This document shows positions 1 through 6,607 of a stretch of 37,304 bases of DNA, in pieces. Each line of letters opens with the position of its first letter. The stretch's first letter is position 1. Below the pieces are notes generated by a model. It was not told the origin of the DNA. It did no database searches and saw nothing but the letters and a program-made list of their open reading frames with translations. This stretch comes from Candidatus Kaiserbacteria bacterium RIFCSPHIGHO2_02_FULL_49_16. Its GTDB lineage: Bacteria > Patescibacteriota > Minisyncoccia > Phycocordibacterales > UBA2100. Location: the NCBI GenBank assembly GCA_001781465.1, contig MFLD01000021.1:1-37304 (forward strand), in the 5' to 3' direction. Position numbers and translations under genes: made by a program.

Positions 1-2
1 CA

Positions 3-173
3 TCGGGTGCTATCCGAAAACCGGAAGGAGAAAAAGTAATCCTTAATTTTATTCTTACGAAATTCAAAGCGCACGAGTTTGAGGAATTTAAGCGAGTATC
101 AAGGAAAGTTTCTCATGCTCTAGAAACAATCGCGGCCGAAGGACTCCCGCGGGCGATGAATGAGTTCAACTAG
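3..173 (+). CDS. 3' end of an unrecognised protein (partial)
   Basis: An open frame runs from the window edge to a TAG at 171-173 and gives 56 residues ending in RAMNEFN; the start lies outside the window. The tail is charged and probably helical. I do not recognise the family. It is convergent with the PemK-type gene and ends 12 bases before the first copy of the rpsA-tail repeat. The other two plus-strand frames close within the first 50 bases, so this is the only plausible frame. Confidence 0.5.
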   Translation, partial: SGAIRKPEGEKVILNFILTKFKAHEFEEFKRVSRKVSHALETIAAEGLPRAMNEFN

Positions 174-185
174 GGTATAGCCACT

Positions 186-345
186 AGGGTATAGGGTTTA
201 GGAGAACAAAAGAAAGAAAGAAAAGAGAATTTCCCTAGTGGCTAAACCCTATTGGCTAACTACTATGCCGCCGGCTTCAATGTCATCCTCCTCTCCTTCG
301 CTTCGAAGAAGGTGATGATGAATGGATAAACTTATCCGAACTGGC
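186..345. repeat. Direct repeat copy A: rpsA 3' end plus downstream hairpin region
   Basis: This segment repeats 927-1080. Both copies have a TAGGGTATAGGGTTTA block, a purine-rich stretch, an identical block of about 39 bases containing CCCTAGTGGCTAAACCCTAT, and then the reverse-strand 3' end of rpsA. The noncoding core is identical while the rpsA part has diverged to roughly two-thirds identity by eye. GCCACTAGGG and CCCTAGTGGC in this copy can also pair as a hairpin, so the block may act as a terminator. Confidence 0.8.
263..340 (-). pseudogene. Duplicated fragment of the rpsA C-terminus
   Basis: Read on the minus strand this gives VYPFIITFFEAKERRMTLKP followed by two residues and a stop, almost identical to the last residues of the intact S1 gene at 1000-2178. 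An in-frame TAA sits just upstream, so it is not an expressed gene. It lies beyond the PemK-type gene, as if that gene had been placed between the real 3' end and a displaced copy of it. Confidence 0.85.
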
Positions 346-428
346 GCATTGACTTTTATTTAGGTCCGCATATACTCCATGTACAAACGGCTTCGGCCCT
401 ACTCCGCCGCAAGGCGGAGGAACAATGG

Positions 429-462
429 AAAAAACTCAAGGTAATAATGCCTTGAGTTTTTT
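429..462. terminator. Bidirectional Rho-independent terminator
   Basis: An AAAAAACTCAAGG / CCTTGAGTTTTTT inverted repeat with a short AT-rich loop has A and T runs on both sides, so it can work in either direction. On the minus strand it overlaps the last codons of the PemK-type gene. A GC hairpin (CTCCGCC / GGCGGAG) lies just before it. Confidence 0.75.
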
Positions 463-843
463 CTTTAAGAGGGTGATATCTTTTTCAAAGATGTATCCAA
501 TCATCCTGCGCAATCGTTTCGCATCAATCAGACGCACTTGCGATAATACTGCCGTGCTCTTCTCGATAGGTACTCCGGTATCAGCCTGAAGTGTGAACGC
601 GAAATAAAACGGCAAATCTTTTTGCGTGCGAGTCAGAGGCACTCCCCAGAAAACCTCATTATTAAATTTGCGAATGATGACGACAGGCCTCAAGAACTGG
701 TCGCCGCGTCCGTCTTGTTCAAAACCGATGTTCTCTCCAAGATGGCAATACCAGACTTCCCGCTCGTGGCAGAAGAGTCTCGGCCCATTAATATTGTTCA
801 GCGTTTTCTTAATCGGTGTCCATGCTCGATAGTTCTTCTCCAC
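436..843 (-). CDS. PemK/MazF-family toxin-like protein
   Basis: A 135-aa protein with the PemK/MazF pattern: a REVWYCHLGENIGFEQDG beta-hairpin near residues 28-45, then RPVVIIRKF, VFWGVPLT and a late STAVLSQVRLID strand. Family members are usually ribosome-dependent or free mRNA endoribonucleases paired with a small antitoxin. No antitoxin gene is visible on either side, so this may be a solitary member or be controlled from elsewhere. The gene sits between two direct repeats carrying the rpsA 3' end, which suggests it was acquired as a small module. The first Met was kept; a shorter start is possible because the first 20 residues are not typical of the family. Confidence 0.8.
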   Translation of the reverse strand: MEKNYRAWTPIKKTLNNINGPRLFCHEREVWYCHLGENIGFEQDGRGDQFLRPVVIIRKFNNEVFWGVPLTRTQKDLPFYFAFTLQADTGVPIEKSTAVLSQVRLIDAKRLRRMIGYIFEKDITLLKKKLKALLP

Positions 844-926
844 GCGGATATAGTATCACGCACACAAGAAGTTTCTGGGTAAGTAACGGTAAAAGGTCTG
901 ACCTTCAAACACGACAAAGGGGAATT

Positions 927-1080
927 AGGGTATAGGGTTTAAGGAGATACGAGCAAGAAAAGAGAATTTCCCTAGTGGCTAAACCCTATTGGCTAAGGAC
1001 TACCCGGCTGGCTTCAGCGTCATCCTCCTCTCTTTTGGTTCGAAAAACGTAATTATAAACGGATACACCTTGCCGAGTTC
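927..1080. repeat. Direct repeat copy B: rpsA 3' end plus downstream hairpin region
   Basis: Partner of the repeat at 186-345. It includes the true 3' end of rpsA and the noncoding block after its stop. With copy A it brackets the PemK-type gene, and the distance between equivalent points is about 740 bases. The block just after the rpsA stop probably serves as its terminator region. Confidence 0.8.
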
Positions 1081-2178
1081 GAGCTTCGCGTGGAGGTCGG
1101 CTTCGCTCGCGAATTCCGAAATGTGAACGAGACCAGCAACACCTTCCTCGATGGAAGCGAGCGCGCCGTGTTTGTTGTGCTTTATTACCACGGCATCCAC
1201 TTTCTGATCCTTCTTGTATTTTGCTCCGGCTGGAATCCACGGGTCTTCAATAAGCGCCTTGAGAGAGAGCGAAACTTTGCCGTCTTTAACTTCAATAACC
1301 TTTACCTTCACTTTCTCGCCAACCTTGTAGCGCGACTTTGGATTTTCAACGAGCGCCCAATCCATTTCGGAAATGTGCACGAGGCCTTCCAACCCTTCTT
1401 CCAGCCTCACGAATATGCCGAATTCCGTGGCGCCAGTAACGATTCCATCAAACACATCGCCGACACGGTACTTCTCAACGAGAGAAGTGCGCTCTGAGGT
1501 TCCCGCGCCCTTCTCGCTAAATATGAGTTTCTGCTCTTTCGGATTTGCCGTAATTATTAAGACATCTATCTTTGTCCCGACCATTTTCTTAAGTTCTGTG
1601 AAAATCTTGTCCTTGTCGCCGTCCGGAACACGCGGGTAATGTTCATGGGAAAGTTGGGAAGCGGGGAGGAAGCCATGGATGCCGTTCCAATTGATGATGA
1701 GCCCGCCCTTGTTTGCATCCGTAATCGGAAGCTGGAATATTGTTTTCTTATTCATCGCAGACTCGGCGTCGTTCCAAATGAGCGCCTGGCGAGCCTCGCG
1801 CAAACTCAATTCTATGTATCCATCCGGATTATCCGTGCCCATCACTTTCGCTGTGATGGTGTCGCCAATGTTGACGTTCTTCAGAGTCTCGCGGGCAGAG
1901 AGATATTCCCGCCCGTAAATAATGCCTGTACCGAATGGGTGAATATCAACGAACACGCGCACACGCCCAAACGCGATTACCGGCCCTTCCACCACATCGT
2001 CAATAGAAGGGACCTTCGGAGCCGAGCGAAAGAGCTCCGCCATCGGTCCTTCCTTTATTAAAACCTCGCCATCTTCTCCTGATTCGATTTTCTTCCCGTC
2101 TACAGGTGCCGATGCCAAACCCATCGGCGCGTCTGCATTCTCCCTTTGCTCATCTTGCCCAATAAATTTATTCGACAT
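1000..2178 (-). CDS. rpsA: 30S ribosomal protein S1 (four S1 domains)
   Basis: This 392-aa protein has four OB-fold S1 repeats, at roughly residues 58-128, 145-222, 238-310 and 322-392. The third and fourth show the best motifs (TEFGIFVRLEEGLEGLVHIS and HGALASIEEGVAGLVHISEF). S1 binds mRNA leaders on the 30S subunit and helps recruit mRNA; Proteobacteria have six repeats, while shorter forms occur in other phyla. The 57 residues before domain 1 are acidic and low in complexity. The Met at 2178 is the only good start. Its 3' end is duplicated at 263-340. A TATACT box at 2234-2239 could be its -10, giving a leader of about 50 nt that contains GGAAGGAG well upstream of the start. Confidence 0.93.
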   Translation of the reverse strand: MSNKFIGQDEQRENADAPMGLASAPVDGKKIESGEDGEVLIKEGPMAELFRSAPKVPSIDDVVEGPVIAFGRVRVFVDIHPFGTGIIYGREYLSARETLKNVNIGDTITAKVMGTDNPDGYIELSLREARQALIWNDAESAMNKKTIFQLPITDANKGGLIINWNGIHGFLPASQLSHEHYPRVPDGDKDKIFTELKKMVGTKIDVLIITANPKEQKLIFSEKGAGTSERTSLVEKYRVGDVFDGIVTGATEFGIFVRLEEGLEGLVHISEMDWALVENPKSRYKVGEKVKVKVIEVKDGKVSLSLKALIEDPWIPAGAKYKKDQKVDAVVIKHNKHGALASIEEGVAGLVHISEFASEADLHAKLELGKVYPFIITFFEPKERRMTLKPAG

Positions 2179-2233
2179 GCGTTAAGTGCTTTCGGCGCTC
2201 TCTGCTCCTTCCGTGTCAGTCGCTAGGCAGAAG

Positions 2234-2239
2234 AGTATA
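2234..2239 (-). promoter_or_regulatory. Candidate -10 box for rpsA
   Basis: Read on the minus strand this is TATACT, about 56 bases upstream of the rpsA start. No convincing -35 was found, so the call is weak. Confidence 0.35.
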
Positions 2240-2288
2240 AACCGTCCGCTCTCTATTAATATCGCCTCCAATTAAGCACTTCCTGTTG

Positions 2289-2344
2289 AATTTGTTTCCG
2301 AGGTGAGTCCTTATTCTTGGAAGGTCTCTCCTCGGAAACAAATT
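2289..2344. repeat. T-T mismatch hairpin element, copy 1
   Basis: Stems AATTTGTTTCCGAGG and CCTCGGAAACAAATT enclose the core AGG-T-GAG-T-CCTT, an 8-base loop, then AAGG-T-CTC-T-CCT. All stem blocks pair except two symmetric T-T positions. The middle triplet pair here is GAG/CTC instead of the GAC/GTC of other copies, which is a compensatory change. Confidence 0.8.
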
Positions 2345-2406
2345 CGGAAAGTAATTTGTCGGCGTGGGCACAATATATAGTAGCCACCGCTTGCGTGCAA
2401 GCGGGC

Positions 2407-2451
2407 TTCCCGAGGTGATTCCTTGGCATTTGCAAGGTGTCTCCTCGGGAA
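2407..2451. repeat. T-T mismatch hairpin element, copy 2
   Basis: Stems TTCCCGAGG and CCTCGGGAA enclose AGG-T-GAT-T-CCTT, a 9-base loop, and AAGG-T-GTC-T-CCT. It has the same layout as the copies at 2289, 26292 and 27245. A short hairpin, CCGCAGGTTAAATCTGCGG, follows at 2462-2480. I see no gene in 2179-2551; it holds these hairpins and the rpsA upstream region. Confidence 0.8.
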
Positions 2452-2551
2452 CATATTTCCTCCGCAGGTTAAATCTGCGGAAAAGATTGACGCAGAAGAA
2501 ACCGGTGCAGCGAGGCGTCGCCCCACTGAACCGTGGCCATTGTTATCCTGG

Positions 2552-2674
2552 CTAAAACAACTCCAGGATGACCTTAGTGATGGCAACCGGCAACCCAGCT
2601 GCCACGGCAACTGCCACGAGGAAAATCGCAACCGCCATCACTGTGATGGCGATTCCTTGAATCGCGTTTTTCAT
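2552..2674 (-). CDS. 40-aa hydrophobic membrane peptide (not in ORF track)
   Basis: Translation gives a 40-aa peptide that begins MKNAIQGIA, continues as one long hydrophobic segment rich in A, V and I, and ends in TKVILELF. It looks like a single membrane span with a short charged tail. The start is preceded by GGAGG with a 4-base spacer, one of very few true Shine-Dalgarno sequences in the window. A hairpin, ACGTTG/CAACGT, lies just upstream in the leader, and a TTGACT hexamer further up may be the -35. The function is unknown; a small membrane regulator, toxin-like peptide or complex subunit are all possible. Confidence 0.6.
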   Translation of the reverse strand: MKNAIQGIAITVMAVAIFLVAVAVAAGLPVAITKVILELF

Positions 2675-2678
2675 AAAA

Positions 2679-2683
2679 CCTCC
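2679..2683 (-). promoter_or_regulatory. Ribosome binding site GGAGG for the 40-aa peptide
   Basis: GGAGG sits 4 bases before the ATG at 2674. It decides the start and supports this short ORF, because most genes in the window lack such a site. Confidence 0.6.
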
Positions 2684-2691
2684 ATATTGTG

Positions 2692-2713
2692 ACGTTGAGA
2701 CAGCTCCCAACGT
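2692..2713 (-). promoter_or_regulatory. Leader hairpin upstream of the 40-aa peptide
   Basis: ACGTTG and CAACGT form a 6-bp stem with a 10-base loop directly before the ribosome binding site. A candidate -35 (TTGACT, 2754-2759) lies further up, with GATAGT or GAGATA as possible -10 boxes. Confidence 0.4.
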
Positions 2714-2802
2714 TTGCTACTGATTGGCACTATCTCAAAACAGAGAGAGAGAGAGTCAATGGCCGCCGCTATCGAGCTACTATTGAGATATAACAACGAT
2801 GA

Positions 2803-2808
2803 TATTAT
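2803..2808 (+). promoter_or_regulatory. -10 box TATTAT of the 203-aa gene (leaderless)
   Basis: TATTAT is followed by 6 bases and then the ATG at 2815, so transcription would begin at or next to the start codon. No ribosome binding site fits in that space. Confidence 0.5.
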
Positions 2809-2814
2809 GTAGTC

Positions 2815-3426
2815 ATGTCTATTCTGGATAAAAAGGGAGGGGGGAAACATATAACCCGTACTCCAAGCGCCAGAGAAACCCAAGGACAAGAACCAAAAAC
2901 ATATTCTGAAGCTGAGCTAATAGGTATACTCGCCACCGAAGGTGCTTTGGTGATACCTCAACCACCGTGGAATATTCCTACAACTATAAATTACTCCGGT
3001 CTGGAGCCGGAAAATCCCGAGTCTAGCTTACGCTTGCAGCCTCTGGTATTTAAATGCGCGAATGCATGCAGATCTTACCTTTCGGGTTTAATTATCAGGG
3101 ATTCATTTGGCAATGACCACACTAAAAGACGGTTCTGGCGCAATACGATGTATCAAAAATATGGGGATGCATTTTCTCAAGTCTACAAGAAAAACAAATT
3201 AAGAATAAACCCTATCACACGGGTTCTAGGTAGTTTAAGAGTAATAGTTTCTGCGTCTCGCCTACTTAAAGTGCATTCAGCAAAAGCAGCTGCGATAGAA
3301 GAACTGACGAAACAATTTCCAGATTTTTCTTTGTATCATGAAATGTCCGACGAAGAGAGGTTAAAGATTGTCGAGAAAGTAACATCCCTCTGCAAATCTT
3401 TCTTGGAAATAGTCGCTAAAGAATGA
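2815..3426 (+). CDS. Unrecognised 203-aa protein
   Basis: The protein is mostly helical by composition and basic, with no signal peptide or membrane span. An N-terminal proline- and charge-rich stretch of about 65 residues precedes a compact region from about residue 75 to the end. It contains a CANACRSYL segment and an aromatic stretch, RRFWRNTMYQKYGDAF. I do not recognise the family, and similarity to the HTH paralogs elsewhere in the window is not convincing. A TATTAT box ends 6 bases before the ATG, consistent with a leaderless transcript. It is divergent from the 40-aa peptide gene and ends in a hairpin at 3464-3494. Confidence 0.75.
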   Translation: MSILDKKGGGKHITRTPSARETQGQEPKTYSEAELIGILATEGALVIPQPPWNIPTTINYSGLEPENPESSLRLQPLVFKCANACRSYLSGLIIRDSFGNDHTKRRFWRNTMYQKYGDAFSQVYKKNKLRINPITRVLGSLRVIVSASRLLKVHSAKAAAIEELTKQFPDFSLYHEMSDEERLKIVEKVTSLCKSFLEIVAKE

Positions 3427-3463
3427 GAGTCTATAAAACTCTTTTATCTGTCGAGGATAGCGA

Positions 3464-3494
3464 GTGAAGTGAAAGAGTACCCTCTTTCACTTTC
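3464..3494 (+). terminator. Hairpin after the 203-aa gene
   Basis: GTGAAAGAG and CTCTTTCAC pair around a short loop, extended by GAA/TTTC with one bulge. No long T run follows, so termination is inferred only from position. Confidence 0.45.
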
Positions 3495-3518
3495 GAGTGG
3501 CGCAGACAGCAAAGGTGT

Positions 3519-3600
3519 AAAACCCCGCGGCTTGCCGCGGAATGAACCCGCGCAAGACATTTCTTGCGTGAGTTCGGGTCCAGGGCTTGCCCTGGGGTTT
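3519..3600. repeat. Composite palindrome able to fold as a multi-arm structure
   Basis: An outer AAACCCC/GGGGTTT stem encloses three hairpins: GCGGCTTGCCGC, CGCAAGACATTTCTTGCG and AGGGCTTGCCCT. The layout resembles a four-way junction, but it has no tRNA anticodon or T-loop features. It lies in the 528-base gene-free stretch 3427-3954 and is probably a noncoding repeat. Confidence 0.6.
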
Positions 3601-3633
3601 AAAACCTTTCATATGAAAACACACGTCCCATTG

Positions 3634-3681
3634 CCTTTTTCTTATGCTAGTGTTTTGCAAAACACTAGCATAAGAAAAAGG
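3634..3681. repeat. Perfect 48-nt palindrome
   Basis: CTTATGCTAGTGTTTTG is followed immediately by its reverse complement, flanked by CCTTTTT/AAAAAGG arms. There is no loop and no mismatch over 48 bases. It may form a terminator-type hairpin or a cruciform. Confidence 0.85.
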
Positions 3682-3745
3682 AGAGAAGAGTGGGATAGAC
3701 GAGAAATTGGAGTTGAAGAATAGAGCGGCAGAATCGATTTTTTTG

Positions 3746-3774
3746 TTGCACAGAATCTGATAATGGGTTATAGT
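3746..3774 (+). promoter_or_regulatory. Promoter TTGCAC-N17-TATAGT
   Basis: A TTGCAC -35 and TATAGT -10 are separated by exactly 17 bases. The predicted start near 3781 falls just before a structured region that ends in a strong terminator, with no ORF between them. Confidence 0.65.
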
Positions 3775-3780
3775 GTATGA

Positions 3781-3923
3781 ATGCAAATAAGCAATACAAA
3801 CACACAAAACCGACGTCGAGCAGGTGCTTTGGGGCCGTCTACAGGTGCCCATTCACTGACCTAATGGGCCTGTTTTAGAATGCTTATTACTTAGAGCACA
3901 AAAACGGCCGCACGGCCGTTTTT
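3781..3923 (+). ncRNA. Candidate structured small RNA upstream of argG
   Basis: This transcript of about 143 nt is predicted from a well-spaced promoter and a strong terminator. It has an outer AATAAGCA/TGCTTATT stem (3786-3793 with 3881-3888) and an inner ACAGG-GCCCATT / AATGGG-CCTGT hairpin. Short GACG/CGTC and AGCA/TGCT helices are possible on the 5' side. It does not match the SRP RNA, tmRNA or RNase P motifs I know. It could be an independent small RNA or an attenuating leader; argG appears to have its own -10 after the terminator, which favours an independent gene. Confidence 0.5.
3900..3923 (+). terminator. Rho-independent terminator of the candidate small RNA
   Basis: AAAAACGGCCG-CA-CGGCCGTTTTT: a GC-rich 6-bp stem extended by A-T pairs, with T runs suited to both strands. 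Confidence 0.85.
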
Positions 3924-3942
3924 GTTTATTGATTTAATAGGG

Positions 3943-3948
3943 TAAAAT
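3943..3948 (+). promoter_or_regulatory. -10 box TAAAAT of argG (leaderless)
   Basis: TAAAAT ends 6 bases before the argG ATG, and TTGTTT at 3922-3927 could be the -35 with a 15-base spacer. This implies a leaderless argG mRNA separate from the upstream RNA. Confidence 0.45.
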
Positions 3949-3954
3949 CACTTT

Positions 3955-5223
3955 ATGAAACCACAGCATCCGTATCACAAAGTCGCCTCTTACGAGGGAA
4001 AGAAAGAAGACATCAAGAAGGTCGTTCTTCTCTATTCGGGAGGGCTCGATACTTCTGTACTGCTGAAATGGCTCCAAGACGAGTACAAGGCCAAGGTCAT
4101 TACATTGACTCTAGACCTTGGGCAACAGCACGACGACTTGGAGGCAATCAAAGAGAAGGCGCTGAAATTCGGTGCGGTGAAAGCGGTGGCGCTTGATGTC
4201 AAAGAAGAATTCGCAAATGAGTACTTGGCGAAGGGAATCAAGGCAAATGCGCACTACCAAGGGGAATATCATCTCTCAACGCCGATGGCACGCGCCATCC
4301 TAGCGAGGAAGGCCGTTGAGGTTGCTGAAAAAGAAGGCGCCGACGCAATCGCTCACGGCAGTACCGGCAAGGGAAACGACCAAGTGAGAATCGATGGATA
4401 CATCCTCGCGCACAGTCCGAACATGAAAATTGCCGCGCCGGTGAGGGAATGGGGCATGGATAGGAAAGAAGAGATTGAGTACGCGAAAGAAAACGGCATT
4501 CCGGTTCCCGCGACGGTTGATTTTCCGTATTCGGACGACGACAACATGGGCGGCATCACATGGGAAGGCGGAGAAATAACAGACCCGGGCCTTATTGCTC
4601 CCGAAGAAAGGTTCCTCACGACTTACACACTTCCCAAGAATGCGCCGGATAAACCGGAATTCGTGAAGCTGGAATTCAAGAGTGGCATTCCCGCCGCGTT
4701 AAACGGAGAGAAATTAAGTCTTGCATCGCTCATAATGAAATTGAACAAGGTTGCAGGCAAACACGGTATCGGCACCGCGCAGGTCATTGAAGACAGGTTG
4801 ATAGGATTGAAAAACCGCGGGATATATGAACACCCGGGGCTTCATACGATTATCGAAGCCCATCGCTCTCTAGAAAAATACGTTTCTACAAAAGTACTGA
4901 ACGAGTTGAAAGAAACAATGGACATACGCTGGGGATATCTTTGCTACGGCGCTTTGTGGCTCGATCCGGCAATGGACTCAATCAACGCTTTCAACGACTC
5001 TGTGAACGAGAAAGTGAGCGGGGAAGTCACCGTCAGATTATTCAAGGGGCAGGCGGCGGTCGTCGCGATGAAATCGCCAAACGCTCTCGCGTTTGCCTCA
5101 TTCAATAATGCAGAAGGATACAACTTCAACGTAAACGCGAGCGCGGGATTCATTGAGTTGTATTCATTGCAGATGAAAATCGCGAATGAGATAGCACGCA
5201 AAAACAAAAAAAAGAAGACATAA
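3955..5223 (+). CDS. argG: Argininosuccinate synthase
   Basis: A 422-aa enzyme that joins citrulline and aspartate with ATP to make argininosuccinate in the cytoplasm. The N-type ATP pyrophosphatase loop YSGGLDTSV lies near residues 28-36, and the AHGSTGKGNDQVR substrate motif and DFPYSDDDNMGG are present. Length is close to the family's usual 400-450. A short extension of about 20 residues precedes the core, and no other in-frame start fits better. It is followed 41 bases later by argH, so the two probably form an operon. No other arginine pathway gene is in the window, so the source of citrulline is unknown. Confidence 0.96.
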   Translation: MKPQHPYHKVASYEGKKEDIKKVVLLYSGGLDTSVLLKWLQDEYKAKVITLTLDLGQQHDDLEAIKEKALKFGAVKAVALDVKEEFANEYLAKGIKANAHYQGEYHLSTPMARAILARKAVEVAEKEGADAIAHGSTGKGNDQVRIDGYILAHSPNMKIAAPVREWGMDRKEEIEYAKENGIPVPATVDFPYSDDDNMGGITWEGGEITDPGLIAPEERFLTTYTLPKNAPDKPEFVKLEFKSGIPAALNGEKLSLASLIMKLNKVAGKHGIGTAQVIEDRLIGLKNRGIYEHPGLHTIIEAHRSLEKYVSTKVLNELKETMDIRWGYLCYGALWLDPAMDSINAFNDSVNEKVSGEVTVRLFKGQAAVVAMKSPNALAFASFNNAEGYNFNVNASAGFIELYSLQMKIANEIARKNKKKKT

Positions 5224-5227
5224 AAAC

Positions 5228-5255
5228 ATTCCAACATTCTGCAGAATGTTGGAAT
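5228..5255. repeat. CTGCAG palindrome family, copy 1
   Basis: A perfect 28-nt palindrome with core CCAACATTCTG|CAGAATGTTGG, between argG and argH. The same core recurs at 6894-6927 and 35289-35322, and a diverged relative at 6549-6607. Here it lies inside a likely operon, so it cannot be an absolute terminator. Confidence 0.9.
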
Positions 5256-5264
5256 ATCAAAATT

Positions 5265-6557
5265 ATGACAAAACTCTGGAAAAAAAATGAAGAGAAATTG
5301 CATCCCGCAGTTGAACAATACACGGTCGCGACCGACCCTGTATTTGATATGCAATTGATGCCATTCGACATTCTCGTGTGCAAGGCGCATGCGAAAGGTC
5401 TAAAGAATATCGGTATTTTGACCACCGAGGAATCTAATCAGATTCAGGATACTCTCAAATTGTTGGAGAAGGATTTTGCCGAAGGAAAAATCCAAATCGC
5501 CACTGCCGATGAGGACAGCCATACCGTTATTGAAAATTACCTTGTTGAGAAACTCGGGGACACCGGCAAGAAAATTCATACAGGGAGAAGCAGAAATGAG
5601 GTAACCGTGGCGATGAGACTCTATATGAAAAGCAATCTAAAAAATCTGCAAAATGAGAGCGTCGCGCTCGCGGATGTATTTATAAAAATGGCCGAGAAAT
5701 ACGAGAAGGTTCCCATGCCCGGATATTCGCACACGCAACAGGCGATGCTATCAAGCGCTGGCCATTATTTTTCCGCATTCACCGAGAGTCTCTTAGACGA
5801 TTCAGATTTCACCGCGCTCACCGCGAAGCACATAGACAAAAGCCCGCTCGGTTCGGCCGCGGGATTTGGCGTTGCTATCCCGCTCGATAGGGAATTCACA
5901 GCGAAAGAACTTGGATTTTCCGGCGTGCAGGTTAACTCTCTCTATTGCCAAAACTCGCGCGGGAAATTTGAGAGCGTTTACATGGAAGCGCTCGCGCAGG
6001 TAATGCTAACACTGGGCAAGTTTGCGAACGATATGATTTTGTTCACCTCGCAGGAGTTTGATTTCTTTGCCGTGGACGAGTCGCTCACGACCGGTTCAAG
6101 CATGATGCCTCACAAGCACAATCTGGATGTGATGGAAATCCTACGCGGGAATGTGAGCGTCGTAATCGCGAATCAACTGATGGTCAAAGACATCGCGAAG
6201 AATCTTATATCCGGTTACAACAGGGACGGACAGCTGATGAAAAAGCCGGTGTTTGAGAGTACGAAAATCGTTGCCGACAGTTTGGAGGTTGTCGGATTGC
6301 TGTTGAGCGGTCTTACGCCGAAAGAAGTAAGCATCAAAGCAAAAATAACCCCCGGCATTTTCACCGCAGACATCGCGAACAAATTGGTAACCGAAAAAGG
6401 CGTTCCATTCCGCGATGCCTACAAACAAGCGGCAGAACTTGCATCTGATAAACCAACAGACCTGGCAAAAAACATCGCATCCAAAATCAGTCTCGGAGCC
6501 CCGGGAAATCTAGGGCTTAAAGAACTGAAGAAAAGAATCCAAACAAAGACATTCTAA
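5265..6557 (+). CDS. argH: Argininosuccinate lyase
   Basis: A 430-aa enzyme of the fumarase/aspartase superfamily that splits argininosuccinate into arginine and fumarate. It shows the family signatures TGRSRNEVTVAMRLY, PGYSHTQQAMLSS and the flexible catalytic loop GSSMMPHKHNLD. Asn-Leu replaces the usual Asn-Pro in that loop, a small deviation. Length is slightly below the usual 450-470. It lies just downstream of argG with a CTGCAG palindrome between, and converges on the ArsR-type gene through a long shared terminator. Confidence 0.95.
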   Translation: MTKLWKKNEEKLHPAVEQYTVATDPVFDMQLMPFDILVCKAHAKGLKNIGILTTEESNQIQDTLKLLEKDFAEGKIQIATADEDSHTVIENYLVEKLGDTGKKIHTGRSRNEVTVAMRLYMKSNLKNLQNESVALADVFIKMAEKYEKVPMPGYSHTQQAMLSSAGHYFSAFTESLLDDSDFTALTAKHIDKSPLGSAAGFGVAIPLDREFTAKELGFSGVQVNSLYCQNSRGKFESVYMEALAQVMLTLGKFANDMILFTSQEFDFFAVDESLTTGSSMMPHKHNLDVMEILRGNVSVVIANQLMVKDIAKNLISGYNRDGQLMKKPVFESTKIVADSLEVVGLLLSGLTPKEVSIKAKITPGIFTADIANKLVTEKGVPFRDAYKQAAELASDKPTDLAKNIASKISLGAPGNLGLKELKKRIQTKTF

Positions 6558-6607
6558 CATCCTGCAGGCCGATAGAATTGATATCGGCCTGCAGGATGTT
6601 AGAATGT
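6549..6607. terminator. Bidirectional terminator palindrome between argH and arsR-like gene
   Basis: Two 25-base arms, beginning ACATTCTAACATCCTGCAGG, surround a 9-base loop and contain the stop codons of both convergent genes. The arms resemble the CTGCAG palindrome family with a few changes. Confidence 0.8.

Noticed and set aside
622-882. Plus-strand ORFs opposite the PemK-type gene
   Set aside because: They are antisense shadows of a gene with clear family motifs and have no start signals.
2311-2631. 106-aa ORF on the minus strand with GGAGGAAATATG inside
   Set aside because: The apparent ribosome binding site is part of the CCGCAG hairpin and the frame reads through two palindromic elements; the translation looks random.
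3519-3600. tRNA or tRNA-like gene
   Set aside because: The fold is cloverleaf-like, but there is no anticodon loop pattern, no TTCRA T-loop and arm lengths do not fit a tRNA.
3781-3923. 6S RNA, SRP RNA or tmRNA
   Set aside because: It lacks the SRP loop sequence, the tmRNA tRNA-like ends and the symmetric central bubble of 6S RNA.
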